A DNA stretch of 64,000 bases from SFWF01 sp045537915 (GCA_045537915.1 JAZSQK010000030.1:49252-113251); one strand, 5' to 3'. Numbered from the stretch's first letter, positions 24,921 through 34,108 are shown. The notes: generated by a model from the letters alone, not told the origin. A program made the numbers and translations.

Positions 24921-25648
24921 ATTATCTCCTCCTTTAAAAGAACAGGCCCGTCTTTGCAAATTCTCTTGTTGCCGTAAAGGGTTTTACAGGAGCAACCCAT
25001 ACAAGCACCGAAGCCGCAGCCCATTCGCTCCTCAAAACTGAACTGTCCGCTTGTATTTGTAGTATTATATACAGCCTTTAGCATAGGTTCGGGACCGCAG
25101 GTATAGAAATACGTGTAATCGCCGACATAGTCTAAGCAGTCGGTAACAAAGCCTTTGTTGCCGTACGTGCCGTCTGCGGTTGCAACTGCTACCTTGCAGC
25201 CGAGAGCCTTGAATTCATCCTCGTAAAAGATATCGTCCTTTGAGTTAAAGCCGAGGATAACAGATACCTCTTTGCCCTCTTTTATAAGCTTTTTAGCGAG
25301 AGCGTACATAGGAGGCACACCGACACCGCCGCCGATTAGCAGAGGCTTATTGCCGCTCTTTTCGGTATCATAGCCGTTGCCGAGACCACTCAGAATATCA
25401 AGCTCGGCGCCCTTTTCGAGACCTGCCATATACTCGGTGCCTTTTCCTACAACCTTGTATATAAGCTTTAAATAATCGGCATCAAAATCGCAAACTGAAA
25501 TGGGGCGGCGAAGGAACATTCCCTCAAGCTTAATATTTACAAACTGTCCCGTTGCGGTAATGCATGAGGTGTCGCCCGAAAGGGTCATCTCATAAACATC
25601 CCTTGCGATTTTTTTATTTGTTTCTACTGTAAAAATAGACTGTTTCAT
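24908..25648 (-). CDS. pyrK: Dihydroorotate dehydrogenase B, electron transfer subunit
   Basis: Carries FAD and a [2Fe-2S] cluster and passes electrons from dihydroorotate to NAD. It has the flavin motif RRPISVCDFD, the NAD-site GGGVGVPPMYALAKKL, and four cluster cysteines in CGFGACMGCSC plus CKDGP near the C-terminus. Start is a choice among three nearby codons: GTG 25660, ATG 25651 and ATG 25648. I take 25648, which has the best distance from GAGG. About 246 residues. The downstream pyrD overlap confirms the pair. Confidence 0.94.
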   Translation of the reverse strand: MKQSIFTVETNKKIARDVYEMTLSGDTSCITATGQFVNIKLEGMFLRRPISVCDFDADYLKLIYKVVGKGTEYMAGLEKGAELDILSGLGNGYDTEKSGNKPLLIGGGVGVPPMYALAKKLIKEGKEVSVILGFNSKDDIFYEDEFKALGCKVAVATADGTYGNKGFVTDCLDYVGDYTYFYTCGPEPMLKAVYNTTNTSGQFSFEERMGCGFGACMGCSCKTLYGNKRICKDGPVLLKEEIIWEN

Positions 25649-25656
25649 CATTTGCC

Positions 25657-28600
25657 TCACGCATCAATTGTTGAGATAGTAAGGGTGGTTTCTTCAAGCA
25701 CGTCGAGAAGGACTTTAACTGTATCGAGTGCGGTAAAGATATTAACATTATTTTCGGTTGCCAGTTTTCTGATTTCGGTTCCGTCAGTCAATTGGTTGGT
25801 AGAAGAAATATCACGGGTGTTGATAACATAGGCAATATGTCCCTGACGCATAGCAACTGAGATTTCATCGCTGTCCTCGTGTAGTTTCTTGAGAACATGG
25901 GTGCGAATACCGTTTTCCTTAAGGAACTTGGCTGTTCCGCTTGTTGCCTCAATGTTGAAGCCGAGGTTGTAGAAACGGCGGATAAGGGGAAGAGCCTCTT
26001 CTTTGTCCTTATCGGCTATGGTAGCGAATACCGTACCGTAATTCTGAACCTTCATTCCGCTTGCCTGTAGCGCCTTAAACAGCGCACGGTTTAACTTGTC
26101 ATCATATCCTATAGCCTCTCCGGTAGATTTCATTTCGGGAGAAAGGTAGGCATCAAGTCCACGAAGCTTATTGAAGGAGAATACAGGAACCTTTACATAC
26201 CAACGTTCCTTTTCGTCGGGATAAAGATCAAATATTCCGAGCTCCTTGAGGGATTTTCCAAGAATAACCTCGGTTGCAATATCTGCAAGAGAGTAGCCTG
26301 TAGACTTAGAGAGGAAGGGAACTGTACGGGAAGATCTGGGATTAACCTCAATTATATAAACGTCTTCCTTTTCATCGACAATGAACTGAATGTTATAAAG
26401 GCCTACAATGCCGATGCCGATGCCGAGTGCCTTTGCATATTGGAGTATTTTGCCCTTAACCTTATCAGAGATAGAGAAGGTGGGGTATACGCTTATAGAG
26501 TCGCCCGAGTGGATACCTGTGCGCTCAACAAGCTCCATAATTCCGGGAACAAATACGGTCCTGCCGTCGCAGATAGCGTCGACCTCAACCTCTTTGCCCT
26601 GAATATATTTGTCTACAAGCACAGGCTTATCCTCATCAATTTCAACAGCCGTCTTGAGATAATGGCGAAGCTGCTCCTCGTTTGCTACAATCTGCATTGC
26701 ACGTCCACCGAGAACAAAGGAGGGACGAACAAGTACGGGGTAACCTATTGCTGCTGCTGCGGCTACGCCCGCTTCAATAGATGTTACGGCCTTACCCTTC
26801 GGCTGAGGAATACCGAGCTCGGTCAGTATCTTTTCAAAACTGTCACGGTTTTCTGCTCGTTCGATAGCATCGCAGTCGGTACCGATTATTTTAACGCCAC
26901 GCTCTCTGAGAGGCTCTGCAAGATTGATTGCAGTTTGTCCGCCAAGTGACGCTATTACACCCTCTGGCTTTTCAAACTCGATAATATTCATTACATCTTC
27001 TGGTGTAAGAGGTTCAAAATAAAGCTTGTCTGCGGTGGTGTAGTCGGTAGAAACGGTTTCGGGGTTATTGTTGATTATGATAGCCTCATAGCCCGAATTC
27101 TTTATTGTTGATACAGCGTGAACGGTTGAATAGTCAAACTCAACACCCTGACCGATACGGATAGGACCTGCACCCAGAACAACAATCTTTTTCCTGTCGG
27201 TTATTACCGAAGCGTTTTCTCCGGAATATGAAGAATAGAAATAGGGAATATATGCTCCCGTATGGCAGGTGTCAACCATTCTGAATACGGGGAAAAGGTT
27301 ATTATCTTTTCTGAAGTTCCAAACATCAAGCTCATTGCATTTCCACATTCTCGCAGCGTACTTATCTGAAAAGCCCATCTTCTTTGCAACCTTCAGCACC
27401 TCAAGGTCAAAGGGATGAGCCTTAAGGGTTTCCTCCATATCAATTATGCGCTTTATTGCCTCGAGGAAGAAGGGGGTGATTTTTGTAATTTCGTGTATCT
27501 GCTCAACGGTTGCCCCACGGTAAAGGATTTCGGCAATCGCAAAGATATTATCGTCACGGAATTCGCTGATATATTCAAGTATCTCCTCGTCAGACATATT
27601 GTCAAATTTATGATGATAAATGTGGTTTACGCCAACCTCAAGTGAGCGGATGCCCTTGAGAAGACACTCTTCGAGTGTGGAGCCTATGCCCATAACCTCG
27701 CCCGTTGCTTTCATCTGTGTTCCTAGCATATTTGAGGCGGTTGTAAATTTATCAAAGGGGAAACGGGGAAGCTTGGCGATAACATAGTCGAGGCTCGGCT
27801 CAAAAGCGGCATTAGTATTAGCAATTTTAATCTCTTCAAGCGCCATACCTACTGCTATTTTTGCGGTAACCCTTGCAATCGGATAACCCGAAGCTTTTGA
27901 AGCCAGTGCAGAGGAACGGGAGACTCTGGGATTTACTTCGATGAGGTAATATTGTGAGGAATGAGGATCCAGAGCGAACTGAACATTACAGCCGCCCTCG
28001 ATTTTCAGCTCCTTAATAAGCTTGATAGCCGAGTCGTTGAGCATCTTAAGGTCGTGATCATTTAAGGTCATAATCGGTGCTACAACGAGGGAATCTCCTG
28101 TATGAACGCCGACAGGGTCAATATTCTCCATACCGCATATGGTTATAGCGTGGTCGTTAGAGTCACGCATAACTTCAAATTCGATTTCCTTGTAGCCCTT
28201 AACGCTTTTTTCAATAAGCACCTGATGAACGGGAGAGAGTTTGAAGGCGTTTGTTCCGATTTCTGTAAGCTCTGCTTCGTTGTTTGCAAAGCCGCCGCCT
28301 GTACCGCCGAGGGTAAATGCGGGGCGGAGAACTACGGGGTAGCCTATTCGGTCAGCCGCAGCCTTTGCTTCGTTAAGATTATAGGTAATTTCAGAGGGTA
28401 TGGTCGGCTCGCCGATAGACTCGCAAAGCTCCTTGAAAAGTTCTCGGTCCTCTGCACGTTCGATGCTCTCGCTTGAGGTTCCGAGAAGTTCAACGCCGCA
28501 CTCCTTAAGAATTCCTTTTTCTTCAAGCTGCATTGCAAGATTGAGCCCCGTCTGACCGCCAATACCGGGCAGAATTGCATCGGGACGCTCATAACGGAGG

Positions 28601-28830
28601 ATTTTTGCCACGTATTCAAGGGTAAGCGGCTCCATATAAACCTTATCTGCAATGGTTGTGTCGGTCATTATGGTTGCAGGGTTAGAGTTGCAAAGCACAA
28701 CCTCATAGCCCTCTTCCTTAAGCGCTAAACAGGCTTGTGTTCCCGCATAGTCAAACTCGGCCGCCTGTCCGATGATGATGGGGCCTGAACCGATAATCAG
28801 GACCTTTTTAATGTCAGTTCTCTTTGCCAT
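25657..28830 (-). CDS. carB: Carbamoyl-phosphate synthase large subunit
   Basis: Synthesises carbamoyl phosphate from bicarbonate, ATP and ammonia channelled from CarA. It has two homologous ATP-grasp halves: the first begins with KKVLIIGSGPIIIGQAAEFD, the second with KKIVVLGAGPIRIGQGVEFD. Each has a Gly-rich ATP loop (RPAFTLGGTGGGFA; RPSFVLGGRAMQIV) and a metal site ending in IEVNPR. The C-terminal MGS-like allosteric domain follows (residues about 930-1057). 1057 residues, full length. The ATG overlaps the pyrC stop (TAATG). carA is not here, although the two genes are usually adjacent. Confidence 0.97.
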   Translation of the reverse strand: MAKRTDIKKVLIIGSGPIIIGQAAEFDYAGTQACLALKEEGYEVVLCNSNPATIMTDTTIADKVYMEPLTLEYVAKILRYERPDAILPGIGGQTGLNLAMQLEEKGILKECGVELLGTSSESIERAEDRELFKELCESIGEPTIPSEITYNLNEAKAAADRIGYPVVLRPAFTLGGTGGGFANNEAELTEIGTNAFKLSPVHQVLIEKSVKGYKEIEFEVMRDSNDHAITICGMENIDPVGVHTGDSLVVAPIMTLNDHDLKMLNDSAIKLIKELKIEGGCNVQFALDPHSSQYYLIEVNPRVSRSSALASKASGYPIARVTAKIAVGMALEEIKIANTNAAFEPSLDYVIAKLPRFPFDKFTTASNMLGTQMKATGEVMGIGSTLEECLLKGIRSLEVGVNHIYHHKFDNMSDEEILEYISEFRDDNIFAIAEILYRGATVEQIHEITKITPFFLEAIKRIIDMEETLKAHPFDLEVLKVAKKMGFSDKYAARMWKCNELDVWNFRKDNNLFPVFRMVDTCHTGAYIPYFYSSYSGENASVITDRKKIVVLGAGPIRIGQGVEFDYSTVHAVSTIKNSGYEAIIINNNPETVSTDYTTADKLYFEPLTPEDVMNIIEFEKPEGVIASLGGQTAINLAEPLRERGVKIIGTDCDAIERAENRDSFEKILTELGIPQPKGKAVTSIEAGVAAAAAIGYPVLVRPSFVLGGRAMQIVANEEQLRHYLKTAVEIDEDKPVLVDKYIQGKEVEVDAICDGRTVFVPGIMELVERTGIHSGDSISVYPTFSISDKVKGKILQYAKALGIGIGIVGLYNIQFIVDEKEDVYIIEVNPRSSRTVPFLSKSTGYSLADIATEVILGKSLKELGIFDLYPDEKERWYVKVPVFSFNKLRGLDAYLSPEMKSTGEAIGYDDKLNRALFKALQASGMKVQNYGTVFATIADKDKEEALPLIRRFYNLGFNIEATSGTAKFLKENGIRTHVLKKLHEDSDEISVAMRQGHIAYVINTRDISSTNQLTDGTEIRKLATENNVNIFTALDTVKVLLDVLEETTLTISTIDA

Positions 28831-30047
28831 TATACTTCCTCCGTGTTTTTATAAACTATTTTTTGATCGCAAACTGTCATTACACATTCTGCGGATAATT
28901 TCATATTTTCGAAAGGCGTTGAGCGCCCTTTGGATAGGAATTTACTTGGATCTACTGTGAATTTCTTGTTCAAATCCCAGACTGAAAAGTCATTACTTAT
29001 ATCAATCTTGAAGCGTTTTGAGGGGTTTGTTGACATTAACTCAACAAGTTTTTCCAGAGATATTATCCCGCCTTTTACAAGTTTTGTATATAGTACAGGG
29101 AAAGCGGTTTCAAGACCTACAATACCAAATGCCGAACCTTCAAGCCCTTTAGCCTTTTCTTCAGCAGAGTGCGGCGCATGGTCGGTTGCAACCATATCAA
29201 TAGTACCGTCTTTTATTCCTTCAATAAGTGCAAGGCGGTCTGCCGAAGAGCGCAGAGGGGGATTCATTTTAAATCGGCCGTCCTCTTGTAAATCGTTTTC
29301 GTCAAGCACCAGATAATGAGGAGCGGTTTCACAGGTAACATTAACACCCTCTGCCTTTGCTTTTCTTATAAGCTCAACGCTTTCCTTGGCAGATATATGA
29401 CAGACGTGGTAGGAAACGCCCGTTTCTTTTGCCAGTTTAAGATCACGTTCTATCTGGAGATATTCGCTTTCGGAGCAGATACCTCTGTGACCGTGAAGTC
29501 GAGCATACTTGCCGTCGTGGATATAGCCGCCCTTAAGCAGTGAATTAACCTCACAGTGCGCAACTATCATTTTGTTAAGCCTTTTTGCTCTTAACATAGC
29601 CTCACGCATCATATCCTCGCTCTGAACACCTCTGCCGTCATCTGAAAAGGCGATTACATTGTCGCTCATTTCACTAAACGCAGCCAAATTCTCTCCCTTT
29701 TGTCCAACCGTAATAGAACCGTAGGGAAAGACCTTGATTAAGGAGGTCTTGTCTATTAAATCAAGCTGAAGCTTTAAACCTTCATAGCAATCAGGAACAG
29801 GACTTAAGTTTGGCATTGTGCATACAGCAGTGTAGCCTCCTCTCGCAGCAGCCCTGCTTCCTGTAAAAATTGTTTCTTTATAAGAAAAACCCGGTTCGCG
29901 AAAATGCACATGCACATCGCAAAAACCGGGTAAAACAGTGAAATTATCAGAATTAAAAACACGAGATCCTTGATTGGAAAGAAAATGTTGAACAAATGAA
30001 CAGCCAACCGATGTAGAGTTCGGAATCTTTGCCTTTAAATCTGTCAT
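28830..30047 (-). CDS. pyrC: Dihydroorotase
   Basis: A zinc amidohydrolase that closes carbamoyl aspartate to dihydroorotate. The metal-binding motif is GFCDVHVHFREPG, with the further ligands in VAHCEVNSL, YHVCHISAKES and the catalytic Asp in ATDHAPHSAEEK, all typical of the class I type. 405 residues. The ATG at 30047 has AAAAGGAGAGGA upstream. It is the first gene of the operon and lies directly behind the PyrR attenuator. Confidence 0.96.
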   Translation of the reverse strand: MTDLKAKIPNSTSVGCSFVQHFLSNQGSRVFNSDNFTVLPGFCDVHVHFREPGFSYKETIFTGSRAAARGGYTAVCTMPNLSPVPDCYEGLKLQLDLIDKTSLIKVFPYGSITVGQKGENLAAFSEMSDNVIAFSDDGRGVQSEDMMREAMLRAKRLNKMIVAHCEVNSLLKGGYIHDGKYARLHGHRGICSESEYLQIERDLKLAKETGVSYHVCHISAKESVELIRKAKAEGVNVTCETAPHYLVLDENDLQEDGRFKMNPPLRSSADRLALIEGIKDGTIDMVATDHAPHSAEEKAKGLEGSAFGIVGLETAFPVLYTKLVKGGIISLEKLVELMSTNPSKRFKIDISNDFSVWDLNKKFTVDPSKFLSKGRSTPFENMKLSAECVMTVCDQKIVYKNTEEV

Positions 30048-30067
30048 TTCAATCCTCTCCTTTTAAA

Positions 30068-30182
30068 CAAAAAGTCTTGCAACAAGGCAAGACTTCAGCA
30101 TACAAAAACCGATACACGAGGTACCTTTAGTGTCATTATTGAAAATCTTGCCGATATCTCTGTATCGCATTAAAGATTTATT
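30068..30182 (-). promoter_or_regulatory. PyrR-type transcription attenuator in the pyr leader
   Basis: Read on the minus strand, the leader first folds into a hairpin at 30179-30142: lower stem AAATCTT/AAGATTT, internal bulge, upper stem GATA/TATC and hexaloop CAGAGA, which fits the CNGNGA loop of known PyrR-binding sites. The 3' side of that hairpin, GGCAAGA (30152-30146), can pair instead with TCTTGCC (30092-30086), which is the 5' arm of a terminator (30095-30072) with a T-tract. So binding of PyrR-UMP would free the terminator; absence would form the antiterminator. The pieces are seen directly; the protein PyrR is not encoded in this window. Confidence 0.88.
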
Positions 30183-30188
30183 TGAATG

Positions 30189-30217
30189 ATTATACCACAA
30201 CAAAATATGTGTGTCAA
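30189..30217 (-). promoter_or_regulatory. Sigma-A promoter of the pyr operon
   Basis: On the minus strand, TTGACA (30217-30212) and TATAAT (30194-30189) are perfect and 17 bases apart. Transcription should begin near 30182, right where the attenuator starts. Confidence 0.92.
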
Positions 30218-30226
30218 TAGTAATAT

Positions 30227-31705
30227 CTATTCTTTTTTAATTATAAGTGCAATATCGGGGATACCGTTTGAAATTGTCTGCGACAAATTTGTAATTGTTT
30301 CGACGGCGGCAACGTAGCTGCTAAGGGTAAACAAAGGATAACAAAGCGCAGTGTCGCCCAACTCCTGCTGAACTGATGAAACCGTGTTTTTGGTTGTTTT
30401 AAGCTGAGAAATGTAGAAATCAGTATTGCAGAAAACCGCAGATAAGGGCATAATTATCAGGCTGTAATTGTCGGAAGAATAACTGCTTTTAAGGGTAGAA
30501 AGAGAGGAGTATTCTTCAAGATTAACAAATGCGCCGAGATTTTGTTGCCAGTGGGCAGCAAGGTTCTTTGCCAAATCGTTTGCGGTATTGTTATTATAAC
30601 ACTTGATGGTAATACCGTTTAAAGATAGACCGTTAGAACCAATAATAGCCTTATTGTAAAGGGTTTGTGCTTCACTCAGGCTGTAACTGTATTTTTCTGA
30701 AAAGACAAAGGAGTTCTCATTAAGACAGGGTGGGGCAATACCGTATGCTTTTTTAGTTCCGAAGTAATTATCAAAAAAGGCATTTTCCATATTTATTGAT
30801 TTAATAAGCGCCGAACGGATATCCTTATCAAGATTAGGAGATAAAAACAACATATAAACAGTATCGTCATATGCAAAGAGGGATAGCTCTTTTTTTGAGG
30901 CCGCATCGCCGTTAGAAGCGTCTATAAATGAGAGGTCAGTATTGTTATCCGAAAGCTTTTCTACATTGTTTTCGTCGTCACAGGTAAAATATACACGCAT
31001 TGAACGTGCTTCAAAATATCCTTTATAATTAAGGTTTTTTGCAAGTCGTATAAGGAAGGATTTGTCGGTCGGCCACTTTCTTATATAATATGAGCCGCAA
31101 CAGAGCACAGAATCAATATTAAGACCGTATTTTCCTTGGGTTTCACTAAAAAACTTTTCGTTACAGGGCATTGCAACAGGGGTTGTAAGAGTATTGAGAA
31201 ACTGCTCGTCCTCATTTATGAGGGTAATTACAAGACGATCATCTGATTCTGCCTTGACAGAAAGCTGTTCTACGGATTTTTTACCGTCTATTATGTCCTG
31301 CGCATTCTGAATGGAACTCAGGGTAGCGGCGGCACTAGATGCGGTTTTGGGATCAACAGCACGTCTGAAGGCAAAAACAAAATCATGCGCAGTAAGCTTC
31401 TCCCCATTGTACCAGTAGGCATCGGGACTGATTTCAAAGGTATAGCTTAATCCGTCTTTTATATATGAGGAGGCGGCAGACGGCACAAGATTGCCTGTTT
31501 CATCATAACGTAGCAGGGTATCAAAAAGGCAACGGACAATGACCGCTTCATCTCTGGTTGATACAAGCTGAGGGTCAAGGGTTGACGGAAGGTTTTCAAG
31601 CTCGAAATAAATATAAGCGTCCTTATAGCTGTCTGAACAGGCGGCAGAAGAAAGCATAATAACAGCGCAAAGGATAAGTGCTGAAAGTCTCTTAAAAAGT
31701 TTCAT
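30227..31705 (-). CDS. OppA-like extracellular solute-binding lipoprotein
   Basis: A substrate-binding protein of the SBP_bac_5 (peptide/nickel) family. The signal peptide KLFKRLSALILCAVIML ends in the lipobox LSSAAC, so the protein should be a lipoprotein anchored outside the membrane. Family segments include PSTLDPQLVSTRDEAVIVRC, YTFEISPDAYWYNGEKLTA and HDFVFAFRRAVDP. I place the start at ATG 31705 behind GGTGAT; a possible upstream start would fall inside the promoter and spoil the signal peptide. 492 residues. No permease or ATPase genes lie beside it, so it either serves a transporter encoded elsewhere or acts as a sensor. Substrate unknown. Confidence 0.88.
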   Translation of the reverse strand: MKLFKRLSALILCAVIMLSSAACSDSYKDAYIYFELENLPSTLDPQLVSTRDEAVIVRCLFDTLLRYDETGNLVPSAASSYIKDGLSYTFEISPDAYWYNGEKLTAHDFVFAFRRAVDPKTASSAAATLSSIQNAQDIIDGKKSVEQLSVKAESDDRLVITLINEDEQFLNTLTTPVAMPCNEKFFSETQGKYGLNIDSVLCCGSYYIRKWPTDKSFLIRLAKNLNYKGYFEARSMRVYFTCDDENNVEKLSDNNTDLSFIDASNGDAASKKELSLFAYDDTVYMLFLSPNLDKDIRSALIKSINMENAFFDNYFGTKKAYGIAPPCLNENSFVFSEKYSYSLSEAQTLYNKAIIGSNGLSLNGITIKCYNNNTANDLAKNLAAHWQQNLGAFVNLEEYSSLSTLKSSYSSDNYSLIIMPLSAVFCNTDFYISQLKTTKNTVSSVQQELGDTALCYPLFTLSSYVAAVETITNLSQTISNGIPDIALIIKKE

Positions 31706-31733
31706 TAAATCACCAAAAAATTTTATTATATTA

Positions 31734-31762
31734 AGTATAATATAAACCATCAATCTTTTCAA
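31734..31762 (-). promoter_or_regulatory. Promoter of the OppA-like gene
   Basis: On the minus strand, TTGAAA (31762-31757) and TATACT (31739-31734) are 17 bases apart and 29 bases upstream of the chosen ATG. It is back-to-back with the ylxM promoter. Confidence 0.65.
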
Positions 31763-31787
31763 CAGAAAAATGTGTAAAGAAAAAAAC

Positions 31788-31816
31788 TTGACAAGCGCAG
31801 CATTGTGTGCTATTCT
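31788..31816 (+). promoter_or_regulatory. Promoter of ylxM-ffh
   Basis: TTGACA and TATTCT with a 17-base spacer, 40 bases ahead of the ylxM start. No other promoter is obvious before rpsP, so it may serve the whole ylxM-ffh-rpsP-khpA group. Confidence 0.7.
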
Positions 31817-31855
31817 ATACCATGCAAGTAAAAAACTTTACAGGTGGTGTGGGCT

Positions 31856-32161
31856 TTGGCAGTCAACCTTCAGGTTTCGAGATTATTAGAACGCTATGGC
31901 TCACTGCTTACCGAAAAGCAGCAAAGAATTCTTGACGGATATTATAATTGCGATCTTTCACTGTCGGAGATTGCCGAGAATGAGGGAATCACAAGACAGG
32001 GCGCAGGGGATTTTGTCAAGAGAGGAGAGGCACAGCTTATAGAGTTTGAGTCAAAGCTTTGTTTTTGTAAGAAGAGTGAAGAACTCAAAGCGGCTTTGGC
32101 AGACTTTCTTTCAGGCAAGGTAGATATAAAAGAATTGTCTGAACTTATTGATAACATCTAA
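31856..32161 (+). CDS. ylxM: YlxM/p13-type helix-turn-helix protein (UPF0122)
   Basis: A 101-residue protein of the UPF0122 family, which accompanies ffh in Firmicutes and associates with the SRP pathway (YlxM in streptococci stimulates SRP GTPase). Sigma-region-4-like helix-turn-helix: LLTEKQQRILDGYYNCDLSL and SEIAENEGITRQGAGDFVKR. Start at TTG 31856, nine bases behind AGGTG. The GTGs at 31844 and 31847 lie inside that ribosome binding site. ffh begins 11 bases after its stop. Confidence 0.9.
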   Translation: MAVNLQVSRLLERYGSLLTEKQQRILDGYYNCDLSLSEIAENEGITRQGAGDFVKRGEAQLIEFESKLCFCKKSEELKAALADFLSGKVDIKELSELIDNI

Positions 32162-32172
32162 GGAGTGATATA

Positions 32173-33516
32173 ATGGCATTTGACAGTCTGTCAGAAAAAC
32201 TTGGTAGCGTATTCAAACGCCTTCGCTCCAAAGGTAAGCTTCATGAGCAGGATGTAAAGGACGCTATGAGAGAGGTCCGTCTTGCTCTTCTTGAGGCTGA
32301 CGTCAGTTATAAAGTTGCAAAGGACTTTACCAATACCGTTGCCGAGAAGTGTATAGGTGAGAAGGTAATGGAAAGCCTTACGCCTGCGCAGATGGTCGTT
32401 AAGATCGTCCGTGATGAGCTAACAAGCCTTATGGGAAGTGAGCAGACAAGGCTTAAGACCTCTGATAGAATTCCTACCGTTATTATGATGTGTGGTCTTC
32501 AGGGTTCAGGTAAAACCACACATGCGGCAAAGCTTGCTAAGTTCCTTAAAAATAAAGGTCACAGACCTATGTTGGTTGCCTGTGACATTTACCGTCCCGC
32601 TGCTATAGATCAGCTTAAGGTTTTAGGTCAGCAGATAGGTGTCCCTGTCTTTGAAAAGGGCACACAGAAGCCCGAGAAAACTGCGCTTGAAGCGGTTAAG
32701 ATGGCAAGAGATTACGGTAACGATTTTATACTGCTTGATACTGCAGGTCGACTTCATATAGATGAAGAACTTATGGCTGAACTCAAGCGCATTACAAAGG
32801 CGGTTACAGTCAACAATGTAATACTTGTAATTGACTCGATGGTCGGTCAGGACTCGGTAAACATCGCAAAGGCTTTTAATGAGCAGCTTGAAATTGACGG
32901 AGTTATTCTTACAAAGCTTGACGGTGATACCAGAGGCGGTGCAGCCATTTCTGTTAAGGCGGTAACAGGCAAACCGATTCTTTTCGCAGGTATCGGAGAA
33001 AAGCTTGACGATATTGAGGAATTCCACCCCGACCGAATGGCGTCCAGAATTTTGGGAATGGGCGATGTGCTTTCTCTTATTGAGAAGGTAGAGAATGAAA
33101 TTGACGAAAAACAGGCCCTTGAAACAGCAAAGAAACTCCAGGCTAATAAGTTTGATATGAACGATCTGCTTTCGCAGTTTGAACAGATCAAAAAAATGGG
33201 AAGTATGAAGGATCTTTTGTCTATGATGCCGGGAGTATCAAACCAGATAAAAAATCAGGATATTGACGAAAGGGCAATACTTCGAACCGAAGCAATAATT
33301 AAGTCGATGACCAAAAAGGAAAGGGAAAAGCCCGACCTTCTGAACGCTTCGAGAAGAAAAAGAATTGCTGCAGGAAGCGGCACAACGGTTGAGGATGTTA
33401 ACCGACTAATGCGGCAGTATGAACAAATGAAAAAAATGTTCAAGCAGATGAACAACAAAAAATTTGCCAAAAGAATGGGCGGTATGAAGCTGCCCGGCGG
33501 ATTTAACGGATTTTAA
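32173..33516 (+). CDS. ffh: Signal recognition particle protein Ffh
   Basis: The SRP54 GTPase, which binds signal peptides and SRP RNA and docks with FtsY. Domains in order: N domain (MAFDSLSEKLGSVFKRLRSK), G domain with MMCGLQGSGKTTHAAKLAKF, DTAGRLHIDEELM, TKLDGDTRGGAA and GIGEKLDDIEEFHPDR, then the Met-rich M domain with RRKRIAAGSGTTVEDVN and a run of Lys and Met toward the end (MKKMFKQMNNKKFAKRMGG). 447 residues, standard length. It is followed by rpsP. Confidence 0.98.
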   Translation: MAFDSLSEKLGSVFKRLRSKGKLHEQDVKDAMREVRLALLEADVSYKVAKDFTNTVAEKCIGEKVMESLTPAQMVVKIVRDELTSLMGSEQTRLKTSDRIPTVIMMCGLQGSGKTTHAAKLAKFLKNKGHRPMLVACDIYRPAAIDQLKVLGQQIGVPVFEKGTQKPEKTALEAVKMARDYGNDFILLDTAGRLHIDEELMAELKRITKAVTVNNVILVIDSMVGQDSVNIAKAFNEQLEIDGVILTKLDGDTRGGAAISVKAVTGKPILFAGIGEKLDDIEEFHPDRMASRILGMGDVLSLIEKVENEIDEKQALETAKKLQANKFDMNDLLSQFEQIKKMGSMKDLLSMMPGVSNQIKNQDIDERAILRTEAIIKSMTKKEREKPDLLNASRRKRIAAGSGTTVEDVNRLMRQYEQMKKMFKQMNNKKFAKRMGGMKLPGGFNGF

Positions 33517-33567
33517 AGAGGCAACTCTTTTAAATATAACAAAAGTTTTTTCGGAGGTGTATTTATA

Positions 33568-33810
33568 ATGGCAGTTAAAATCAGACTTCGCAGACTCGGC
33601 GCTAAAAAGGCTCCTTTTTACCGTGTAGTTGTTGCAGATTCCAGATATCCCAGAGACGGACGTTTCATTGAGGAAATCGGTACCTATGATCCTACTAAGG
33701 ATCCTGCAGCAGTTAATATTGACGGCGAGAAGGCTAAGAAGTGGATCGCAAACGGTGCTCAGCCTACTGATACCGTAAAGGCTCTTCTCAAAAAAGCTGA
33801 AATCATTTAA
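33568..33810 (+). CDS. rpsP: Ribosomal protein S16 (bS16)
   Basis: Small-subunit protein that binds 16S rRNA early in assembly. The start MAVKIRLRRLGAKKAPFYR and VVADSRYPRDGRFIEEIGTY are the family signature. 80 residues. A CGGAGGTG ribosome binding site lies upstream. A small hairpin with a GCAA loop (33515-33530) lies between ffh and this gene but lacks a good T-tract, so read-through is likely. Confidence 0.98.
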   Translation: MAVKIRLRRLGAKKAPFYRVVVADSRYPRDGRFIEEIGTYDPTKDPAAVNIDGEKAKKWIANGAQPTDTVKALLKKAEII

Positions 33811-33827
33811 TTTGGAGGACTCATTTA

Positions 33828-34061
33828 ATGAAGGAATTGTTAAAGTCTATCGCATCGGGCCTTGTTGAAAATCCCGAACAGATAAGTGTAACAGTTGACG
33901 AGCCCAATGAAGAGGGTATCATCGTTTACCATCTTCATGTTGCTGAGAACGATATGGGCCGAGTAATCGGCAAACAGGGCAGGATAGCAAAGGCAATCCG
34001 CACTATTATGCGTACAGCAGCAAACAGAAATAACGAGAAGATTATGGTCGAGATCGACTAA
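33828..34061 (+). CDS. khpA: KH-domain RNA-binding protein KhpA (YlqC)
   Basis: A single-KH protein of 77 residues that works with KhpB in post-transcriptional control of cell elongation in other Firmicutes. The GxxG loop is VIGKQGRIAKAIRTIM; the remainder (LLKSIASGLVENPEQISV at the start and MVEID at the end) is typical. It lies in the conserved rpsP-khpA-rimM-trmD order and is followed by a terminator. Confidence 0.94.
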   Translation: MKELLKSIASGLVENPEQISVTVDEPNEEGIIVYHLHVAENDMGRVIGKQGRIAKAIRTIMRTAANRNNEKIMVEID

Positions 34062-34073
34062 AATCGATTGATA

Positions 34074-34108
34074 AAAGCCCACAACAAACTTGTGGGCTTT
34101 GCCTTTCT
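34074..34108 (+). terminator. Intrinsic terminator after khpA
   Basis: AAAGCCCACAA (34074-34084) and TTGTGGGCTTT (34090-34100) make an 11-base-pair stem with a CAAAC loop, followed by a T-rich stretch. It separates ffh-rpsP-khpA from rimM-trmD. Confidence 0.85.
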
